Of a stretch of 64,000 bases of DNA, positions 55,991-64,000 are shown one piece after another; positions within the stretch are counted from its first letter, which is position 1; every line of letters begins with the position of its first letter. Where the stretch lies: positions 6,208,463 to 6,272,462 of the forward strand of contig CM034134.1 of the NCBI GenBank assembly GCA_019914995.1, written 5' to 3'. Origin of the DNA: Acanthochlamys bracteata. Taxonomy: Eukaryota; Streptophyta; Magnoliopsida; Pandanales; Velloziaceae. Under the pieces are notes generated by a model. The model saw only the letters and a list, made by a program, of their open reading frames with translations, was not told where the DNA came from and searched no databases. A program made the translations under genes and the position numbers.

Positions 55991-56261
55991 TATTTTGTAA
56001 ATCTCTGTATGGAATCACAATGGAGGACAATATTGGATGTGACCATAGTCACAAGGAAGTCAAAAGAAAATCACTTCAAAATAGCAATGGATTCACGCAA
56101 AAAAATGCAACGGCATGAGGTAAAGGAAGTCAGCTAGCATGCGTGCTAGCACTGCTTCTCTCAGTAGTACCTATTGTCAGTGTCATCGAATTTTGACACT
56201 TACATATTGATTTCTTGTTACTCTTGGATTGCAATTTACAAAGTGTCTTTAAGTGAAAATT

Positions 56262-56812
56262 TGTCAGATATTATAAAGGCACTATATAAATTAGTGGTTC
56301 ATTAGAATGCAACAAATTAAATATGTATTTATATTGGAATGCTAAAAGTTAAGGAAGATGAACCATCACTAAGAAGCTAGAAGGCCAACAGTTAAAGAAT
56401 TTAAAGCATCTTTTGGAAGGTGGAAAGCCAAAGGACCCAATTAATGGGAAGATTGAATGATAACATTTTGAAGTTCAAAGGTCTTTTTGGACACATTATA
56501 TATATAGATAAGAAGCATTTGTTTGAAGGATCATTCACAACATCAAGTGTGAGAGATATAAGCAAATCATTCTATTGAGAGTTTCCATTTAAAGTTTAAC
56601 ACTTTAGTTTGTAATTGTTTTACTTTAGTAATTTCTTTAAGGTTAGTTTGTCTTTCCATGGGATTTTTCTTGTTTTCCTTACGTAAATCTCTTGCCTTTA
56701 TGTTTGTGTTGCTCTTGTCTCAATTCTTATATTGCTTACACAAAATCTTTAAGTATGTTTTATATTTTTGCTGTGTCCATCGACAACCGAACACACTTGG
56801 TATTTTTCAACA
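56262..56812 (+). repeat. 3' LTR of the decayed copia element
   Basis: TGTCAGATATTATAAAGG to TTTTTCAACA, 551 bp. It is clearly more diverged from its 5' partner than are the Sirevirus LTRs, so this insertion is older. Confidence 0.93.
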
Positions 56813-58960
56813 TCAAGTCCACAAAGATGCTCTCCCAAGGTCTCCCAGCAATATGTAAAGGCTCAAGTAGGCCTACCAGATGTTGATGCTTGACTTTGTC
56901 TACTGGCACACAAGACAAGTTCAGATATAGCCCTCGACATCATCTCGCATCTAAGGCCAGTTTTAAGAAGCATATATAAGGGCTATGGTGCACGTCATAC
57001 CTAGGTGACTAGCCCACTTTGAATCATAGCAATCCTTCGTTATTTTTTTTGCGCAAGTTCTCTCATTTAGGCATTTATTACAGATTCTGTGAGATGCGGA
57101 GTAGTCCCTCATCTATCCAGAATCGTTTTCATTACTTGCCATTCAAATAAGATTCCGTGTCAAAAGATCTTGTTATAATCCTTCCTTGATGAGATAAATG
57201 AATGGGCATTATGGACTACTTATGCTCATAGTGAAAAGTACATGGTGAAAATGTTGGCATATCCTAGTTTGTAATCAAGCTAATAATAAACTCTGCAATG
57301 AAGTCTTGGCATTTGCACATCCTTTGGGCTTAACTTCTTTTATTTGCAAGTAACTCATCTCAAGATGATGAACGTTGCTTTGAGTAAGTAATATCTCCAA
57401 ACACGCAAGTAGTGGATGATGGTCGTATCTTATTTTCTTGAATAGTGTAACGTTACTCTATATCATTGAGCTTGCGGCTTTGATAGGCGATGGATTGGCC
57501 TTCTTGCATTAGTAAACGGCAAAATTAGATGCATTAGTGTGTACCTCAAAACTACTAGAGTGATCGGCAAGATCAACACAGGTTCCTCTGAAATGGCTTC
57601 TTTAAGGCCACTAAGGCTTCTTGGTACTTTTCTAACCAACATTATGCTCGATCCTATTTTAGTAGGTCAGTGAGGAGCACAGCCCTTGCAGAATAACCTT
57701 TGATGAATAAAATGTAATAGTTCGCAAGGCCTACAAATAACCTCAAACTCTAGCATTGTGCTAGGAGGCTCCCAATCCTAAATAGCTTTTTGTTTTGCTG
57801 TATCCATCGTATGGTTCACATTGCTTATTCTATGGCCAAGGATCAAAACCTCTTTATGCAAAAGAGCAATTTTCTTCTTGATGTAAAGCTCATTCTTATA
57901 CAGTACTTGGAGGACTTGTTTGAGATGTTAGAAATGATCTTCAAGACTAATGCTATATACCACTGTGTCATCATGTACACTACTACGTACTAATCGAGAT
58001 AGGGATGGAATAGCTTCTTCATGAGGGTACAACAAGTGGCAAGACATTTGTGAGATCAAAAGACATGATAAGAAATTCAAACAAATCGTACCTGGTCACG
58101 CCTGTCGTCTTTGATTCATCTCCTATAGCTATGCACACTTGGTAATACCCAGATTGCATCTAATTTCGTGAAGTACCTCTAAGTTGGTTAGAGAGACTAG
58201 CTATCAAGGGTATGAGGAATTTGTTCTTAATAGTGATCGTATTAAGCAACCTATAGTTAAAGCACATGCGAAGTGATCCATCATTCTTCTTCTGGGATAA
58301 GACTAAAGCGCCATATAGTTCCTTGGAGATTTGAACATATACTGAGTCCAAAAGGTCTTAGAGTTATCTGCGTAGCTCCTCGAGTCCTAAGGATGCCGTG
58401 CAATAAAGCACCATAGCAAGTGGTTTGGCATCTAGCTCTAACTCATCTGATGATCGACCTCATATCTTAGCGGCAATTTCTTTGAAAGTTCCATCGGTAT
58501 CACATCCTTATACTCCTCAAGAACAACTTGTATGGCAGAAGGTGTGGGATCATAGATATGACAACCTCCTCTCCATCATTGAACTCCCTTAGAGAAACCA
58601 TGAATCTTGGGTCTTTCTTAAGGCCCTACTTAAAGAATAGTGCATTTATTTCTAACTTGGTCACACATTTCGATTGAACGATGTATGATTGGCTTCCATT
58701 GGAGATAATGAGAGAATAAACCACCGACAAATGGTAGGATGGGCTTAAAAGTCGAGCGTGGTCGATATATGGTTGGTGGGTATAATAAACAAGTCAAATA
58801 TACCATTCCATACTCCAAGTATATTTGGGATATATTGGGTGCCACGATTAGCTTGGTGGGTGAGTTTGTTGTTTTTACCATTCTGCTTTTTATATTGCCA
58901 CAAGTCCTAATTTCTTTCCCTCTTATTTTGCAGCAAAATTGTGAGTGGCTCTTATAGTAT
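56813..58960 (-). mobile_element. Ty3/gypsy fragment (RT to integrase), interrupted
   Basis: Read leftward. RT at 58351-58160 has LYGALVLSQKKNDGSLRMCF, then NYRLLNTITIKNKFLIPLIA. A later broken RT piece near 57950 gives YVVVYMMTQWY where the Y-x-D-D box should be. RNase H near 57500-57440 has AYQSRKLNDIE-stop-RYTIQE. Integrase near 56885-56813 has GLLEPLHIAGRPWESIFVDL. The integrase then meets the copia 3' LTR and resumes for a few codons at 51554 (FISALK). Upstream of RT (58360-58960) only traces remain. No LTR found. Confidence 0.75.
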
Positions 58961-59099
58961 CATAAATGGGCCTTGGACGTGATACGAACCTTGGTTGGTG
59001 CGCACTGCTGCTTCTCCTACGAGTTTGCTCTTGCGGCACCTCATCTGTAGCGTTAACGTCTTGCAACGTGGCATAGGGTCATAAAGTCAATATATGATC

Positions 59100-59830
59100 C
59101 ATGGTCGCACTTGGGTTAGCACTAGGTCAACTGTTGTCGATATCGAATCATATATGGTCGAAATGCAGTCATAGGGTCACACTATATTGTAGTTGGTTAG
59201 CACTGGATCGCACATGGGCCGAATGTGGTCGATATTTGGTCGAAATAGGATCATATACGGTCAAAATACAATCATATGGTCGCACTAGATTATAGTTGGT
59301 TACCACTAGGTTGCACATGGATCTAGCGTGGTCGGTATATGGTCGAAATACAGTCATAGGGTCACACTAGATTGCAATTGGTTACACTAGGTCGCACATG
59401 TGGTTGAAATGGGATCATACATAGTCGTGCAGTCATAAGGTCGCACTAAATTGCAATTGCTTATGACTGGGTAGCACATAAGTTAGCACTAGCTGGTATA
59501 TGAATCAAATGTGATCGATATATGAATGAAATGCAGTCTATGATTGAAATGCAGTCACAGGGTCGCACTAGATTACAGTTGGTTAGAATTGAGTAGCACA
59601 TGGGTTATCATTGGGTCATTGTCAAACGTGGTCGATACATGCTCGAATATGAGTCAAAATGGGATCATCTATGGTCGAGTATGAGTCATAAGGTTGATAT
59701 ATGGTTTAAGGTCGAATGTGGTCAAAATGGGATTATATATGATCGAAATGCAATCATAGGGTTGCACTAGATTGCAGTTGGTTAGCACTTGGTCGCACAC
59801 AATTGCAGTTACGTTGCACAAAATATGGTT
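59100..59830 (+). repeat. Degenerate minisatellite, ~80-200 bp spacing
   Basis: At least six imperfect copies of a unit with CAGTCATAGGGTCGCACTAG, then ATTGCAGTTGGTTAGCACTA, GGTCGCACATGG and GGTCGATATATGGTCGAAAT. Anchors start near 59169, 59271, 59353, 59430, 59555 and 59751. It appears to be built from a shorter GGTCGAAAT-like motif. Not coding. Confidence 0.85.
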
Positions 59831-60189
59831 AAAATGTGAGTAAAAAAAAAAAAAGAATCATATGGTCGAAATATGAGTCAAATAAGTTCCGAAATATGGT
59901 CGAAATTGAGTCATGAGGTCTATTTGATCAAAGATCAAAATATGAGTCGAACTGGAATCGTGAACATAATAATAATAATATTAATAAAAACACAACAAAA
60001 AAGATAGGAAGAAAGCTTATCTATTATAAAAATATAGTACAAAACAAAACTAAGCATCGCACAAAGCATACATAATATAAATTTTAATACATAATACAAA
60101 ACACAAAATAAGTAGATTTCACAACTAAACATAATATACTAAATTTTGCTACATAATATAATACATCCTATTGATTCTGTTGTGACGTC
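59831..60189. other. AT-rich stretch left of the PIF ORF1
   Basis: Low-complexity A-rich sequence. It is possibly the 3' flank of the minus-strand PIF/Harbinger ORF1. No terminal repeat was found. Confidence 0.35.
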
Positions 60190-62769
60190 AATAAAGAACA
60201 TTCACTTTCTGCATCGTCAGGCAATGAGAAAAATATCTAGTTTTCTACTATCTGATGCGATAATTGCTCCAACTTCAGCTTCTCTATTTGATTTAAGCCT
60301 TCAATTTTCGAAACAACATATGTTGGAATTACAAGGATAATTTTGATGATAACAAAGAATTAAGAACTATGATTTATATAAGACTAATAATCTGAAAACA
60401 AGTTCTGCAGGATTAGACAAACAAAGATCATTTAATTTACAGCAGACAAGAACAGCCATCACACAACCAACTGCTGAGCTACTACATACTGGGATGTAGG
60501 ACAAAGATACGGGACAAAGGATGCCACACCACATTACAATCAAATTGTTCGACTCATCAAGCATAAGAAGACTTCTCTGTTTTCAAATGACCCTTGTGTT
60601 CAACTACAGTGAGAATTTCCCTTGCTTCAAAAAATCACCGCACTCACAACGGACTGAAGCATTTCAAACAGAAGATTTACAAGAGCTAAAATCATCCTCA
60701 ATTTTACACAAAAGGAAAACTCAATAATCAAGAGAAGAAAGCAGTCAAAGTCCTTGATCAAGTCAAGCAGTCAACCTGCATTGCATTTATTATGGACATG
60801 GCATATCGACTCATCACCACCGAGTCTCGCATGAAAGCTTAGCTGAATTAAGCTTTCAACCGCTAAGAAGAAATCAAACTTCTACAACGCATTTAATGCA
60901 ACAAAGACTTTGCACAAACACAGCTGAAAGACCACTCGACAACACCACTTCCTCTCTGACGTGAAGAACCGAGCGCCAACAGCAACATTCCTCAACGGCT
61001 CCTACACAGGAAAGAAACTCTATAAGAAGGGAGTCACAGCAACGAAGAAACAACGTGGAGAAAGAGAGAAAAACATGGAGAGAACATAAAGAAAACAGAA
61101 GTAGAGAGAACCCAAGCAAAAACAGAGATATACAAGAACTCTACCACTCTACACAAAAATATCCTACTGCTGGTCACGAACTCGACTACTCCACACAAAC
61201 AAATCTTGCTGCAAATCATACTGAAGAAATCTCTCTCAGCAACCTCTCCGATCATCTCATCTGAATCACATCATAAACACTTAACATTCATGAGATAGAT
61301 CCTGCGCTCAATCTTTGTTTATTTTCTTGTAACTTCTTACTGACAGTGTAAAGGTGGTGTTGCAGGCACCGGTAAAGGAAGCTCAGGTAGAGCTTGGTGT
61401 AAGCTCTTAGACCTTGTAATAGAGCTAGCAAATCAGCCAGGGGGACAGGCGTGTCCAGTAGGCTGTTAGGGGTTGTCTTGGAGAAGAAATCCGGGAGAGT
61501 AAGTGTGCTTGGCGAAGCACTTTGCTCTAGGTGTATTTGTAGCTTATTAAAGGTCTAGTGAAGCTTTGGCTCTGGTGATAGAGCGATCGTGGATGTAGGC
61601 AAAAGGGATTTGCTGAACCACGTTAAATACCCTGAGCACTACTCTTTGTCACTTATGTCAGTAAACACTCTAACTCTCTCTGTCTGCAGGTTACAGCATT
61701 GACACAATCGGCTGTAAGCTCGCTGCCAGTAGGATAACAAATTTGATAAAAATTTTTTATAGACTAACTCAATTCACCCCTCCCCTCTTGAGTTAATCTT
61801 GCAGGAATATCTAACAACATCAAATACTTGATTTTTTAACGTTGCATTATTAGCTAAATATTGAAAACAATAAGCTACTTTGAAATCTTAGCACTCGTCC
61901 CTTCACACAGACTACTCAACTACTTCATGGTATCACTGAAAGCTTGGTAAGCAAAATCACTTCCACTTTTCTTTCTTCTTTTATTTTTACCTTCATACTA
62001 ATCTATTTTGGATTTGCGTACTACTACTTGAAGCCATATTTCTTTGTACATTGTTGATAGGGCTGTTATTGGTAACTCTCTCAGAGTGAATATTTTGGTC
62101 AATATTTCCTTCCCTTAAAGACTAGTATGAGTTTTCAAAATAGTATGAATCAGTAGTGTGCAGTATCAATGTTAATAAATTTCATTTCAGCAGCTATCAC
62201 TAACTCAATAATTTCAACTGCATCATCTAATGACTTAGCATGTGCTCCAGCTAGTCTGTCCTTACCAAATATAATGGCAAGCTCATATGGTGAGAAAATA
62301 GTTTACCTCTTAAGCCTGATGATTGAGGATGGCTTTGCAAAAATAAAATATTCACTATTTATAATTAAATATAAAATACGATTGAAAAGATCAATAATGA
62401 AAGTTACCTTAACCTAGTTGTTCCAAATATCATCTTTACAAACCACACAATTTCTACAAGGATCCCACCCAAAACTAGAAGCTGATAGACTAAGCATTTC
62501 AGTAATCTCTCTATATTGTCCTTTCAGAACTTATATTTAGATTGAATGTGTGGCACTCTTTTGATTGTAAAATTAGATATTTCGGCAGCCATCATTTTAT
62601 TTAATTTTGTAAAAAATCCACTTCTAAAGGTACCATTATCTATTCTGATCACGTCTTTAGCTAGTTCAAGAAGGCATTCGATGAGTTTCTTTTCCTCATT
62701 TCTTTTTTGTACGTGTTTCAGACCCTTATTTCTAATAACGGCCTTTTTATAAGTGAGCTGAGATTCCAT
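60190..62769 (-). pseudogene. PIF/Harbinger ORF1-type Myb/SANT-like protein, interrupted
   Basis: Harbinger elements need a Myb/SANT-like ORF1 protein besides the transposase. The frame 62769-62524 reads MESQLTYKKAV, then KLIECLLELAKDVIRIDNGT, FRSGFFTKLNKMMAAEI and RVPHIQSKYKF, the Myb/SANT-like fold of such proteins. Further left: SSFGWDPCRNCVVCKDDIWN (62480), FSPYELAIIFGKDRLAGAHA (62290). The end, DSRKLDIFL near 60240, lies beyond a solo LTR at 60321-61816. Stops and frame changes occur besides the insertion. It is encoded downstream of the transposase on the same strand. Confidence 0.75.
60321..61816 (+). repeat. Solo LTR of the Sirevirus family
   Basis: TGTTGGAATTACAAGG to AATATCTAACA, 1496 bp, with the family signatures TTTTGATGATAACA, CTATAAGAAGGG, GTAATAGAGCTAGCAAATCA and CACCCCTCCCCTCTTGAGTT. 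Flanks ACATA (60316-60320) and ACATC (61817-61821) match at four of five. No internal element sequence adjoins either side, so it is a solo LTR from intra-element recombination, located in the PIF ORF1. Confidence 0.92.
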
Positions 62770-63035
62770 CTTTCACTGACAACATTATAATTATCATAAT
62801 TTATGATAGTAATTAAAAAATTAAATGAAATAATAATCTAGAACAATGACATAAAATATAATATTATGAGAATAGTAATGTATAACATTATTGTAATTCA
62901 AATTAGTTAGCATTGTGACCATTTGTTATCTAATAGTTCCACATTTCATTAGCCAAGTTATCTCGAAAAGTAGATCAAGAATCGAAGGTTTCAATATGTG
63001 TAATTAAATCTCCTAGATTTCAATTTTGATGATGC

Positions 63036-64000
63036 TAATGACTTTTAGAACTCTTGCTCAAATGGATCAATTGCCATCTCTCGTCTAATATAATTGTGAG
63101 ATGTGCACAAGCTGAGATAATGCTACATTGAGTCTTCACCAGATAATATGTCTCTAACAATAGACCATCTTACCTTAAGAAAACTAAGAGTTTTTATAGT
63201 TTAATCATTCATGGGGTGTCCTAGAATAATTGTTCCATTTAGTCAATGGTATATCTGTCCTCTGTAATGAGTTAGGAACCCTTTGTCATTCATATAGCCA
63301 GCATCACATAAGCAATAATATCCTAAGACAACAAAAACATAAATTTTAATCAAGCATACATCATATATGTAGATTATATTATAATTATTCATGATTATTT
63401 ACTATCTTGAGGCACTTGAAGGCCATTTCTCCTAGATGTAGCATCTCTCAACACTCCAGAATCAGCAACTGATCCTTCCCATTCAGGTAAGATATGTATG
63501 AATTGCATATCTGGGGAGCATACTCCCATGACATTAGTAGTAATTTCATTTTTTCTTATTCCATATTTAGGCTAATCTTGCTCCAATACATTGACTTTGA
63601 TGTGTGTGCCATCTAACGCCCCCAAGCAAGTCTAGAACAATGAAAACATATACATATATATATATATTAATTTATTATTGTATATAATTATATAATCAAT
63701 GTATTTAAGCTTGTATTGGTACCTTACACCATTTCCATCTTGTATCAGTAGAGTTCTAATGCATAGGTTAGAATTTTTTGAGTAAAATATGATGTAATCT
63801 TGTAACAGCATGTAATACGGTAGTAGAATTTCTACTAATTATCTCCCCACTCCTCACAAATTCTCGTTTATTAATCTATTTTTAACATGGTGTGAACATA
63901 TGTAAAGAAATATGGCAACCATATCTTCTACTCTCATATTTCTAGACCCACTAAACTTACCCTCAACTTGTAATAAATCACATAATTTATAAAAGAACGT
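63036..64000 (-). pseudogene. PIF/Harbinger DDE transposase, runs off the window
   Basis: Read leftward from 64000: FFYKLCDLLQVEGKFSGSRN and MRVEDMVAIFLYICSHHVKN (the N-terminal helical domain). After an intron-like gap, CLGALDGTHIKVNV (63630) carries the first D; then KNEITTNVMGVCSPDMQFIH and ILPEWEGSVADSGVLRDATS carry the second D region. After another intron-like gap GYYCLCDAGYMNDKGFLTHY (63340), then VRWSIVRD and HNYIRREMAIDPFEQEF. The segment with the third acidic residue seems shortened. Stops (for example after LEQD) mean it is inactive. The 5' end lies outside. Confidence 0.85.

Larger units (their letters stand above)
51555..56812 (+). mobile_element. Ty1/copia element with both LTRs, decayed
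   Basis: 5' LTR 51555-52103 and 3' LTR 56262-56812; flanks TGAAG (51550-51554) and TCAAG (56813-56817) match at four of five bases. A primer-site variant, TGGCATCAGAGC, follows the 5' LTR. Domains run gag, protease, integrase, RT, RNase H on the plus strand, all broken. The element sits in a minus-strand gypsy integrase: leaving it out joins FVD on the right to FISAL on the left. Small LTRs and gag type suggest the Tork/Retrofit side of copia, not the Sireviruses. Confidence 0.92.

Noticed and set aside
59169-59357. Frames inside the minisatellite as a repeat protein
   Set aside because: Spacing of units is irregular and not in multiples of three, and the frames end after about 60 codons.
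62546-62752. Plus-strand frame of 68 codons
   Set aside because: Antisense shadow of the Myb/SANT-like ORF1.

Overview
This is plant nuclear DNA, most likely from a eudicot: AT-rich, with introns bounded by GT-AG, and filled with transposable elements in nested layers. I find one host gene that still reads through on inspection (a five-exon CURVATURE THYLAKOID 1-type gene at 44935-47374, minus strand). There are also broken pieces of four other host genes (PP2A B' subunit, an LRR protein, tRNA deaminase subunit TAD3, gamma-SNAP). Almost everything else is transposon. No rRNA or tRNA gene, CRISPR array or organelle insertion was seen. The species cannot be fixed from the sequence.

Layout. 1-10.3 kb: debris of two Athila-like Ty3/gypsy elements and of Ty1/copia elements with Sirevirus-type LTR ends. 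10282-13746: a CACTA element with TSD TGT, a decayed second ORF and an internal tandem array. 13.8-15.6 kb: PP2A B' and LRR gene fragments, both on the minus strand. 17-18.7 kb: a 257-bp direct repeat. 19.1-29.1 kb: a second CACTA element with a dead TNP2 transposase. It carries a TTA-flanked PIF-like element with a TAD3 fragment near its left end, and gamma-SNAP exons plus a hAT-type MITE near its right end. 29.1-43.6 kb: a minus-strand gypsy element cut by this CACTA element, by a ~725-bp repeat that itself hosts a 10.3-kb Sirevirus, and by a second copy of the hAT-type MITE. 44.9-47.4 kb: the CURT1-type gene. 47565-50493: a nearly intact Ac-like hAT element 190 bp upstream of the CURT1 start codon. 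51555-56812: a complete but dead copia element inside another gypsy integrase. 59.1-59.8 kb: a degenerate minisatellite. 60.1-64 kb: a PIF/Harbinger element (Myb/SANT ORF1 plus DDE transposase running off the window) interrupted by a solo LTR of the same Sirevirus family.

How the parts relate. Target-site duplications order the insertions. The gypsy gag/RT is oldest. The CACTA element, the ~725-bp repeat and the MITE landed in it, the Sirevirus (TSD GATCT) landed in the ~725-bp repeat, and the Pack-type PIF element landed in a CACTA subterminal repeat. Removing that PIF-like element and one TTA restores a normal TTACCGACT repeat. The most interesting points are: two unrelated host-gene captures inside one composite CACTA locus; a hAT element with a long near-perfect palindrome ahead of its transposase, placed just upstream of a thylakoid-protein gene in the same orientation; and a Sirevirus with an env-like region and several polypurine tracts. 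Nothing here is clearly a new molecular system. The novelty is in how the elements are combined.
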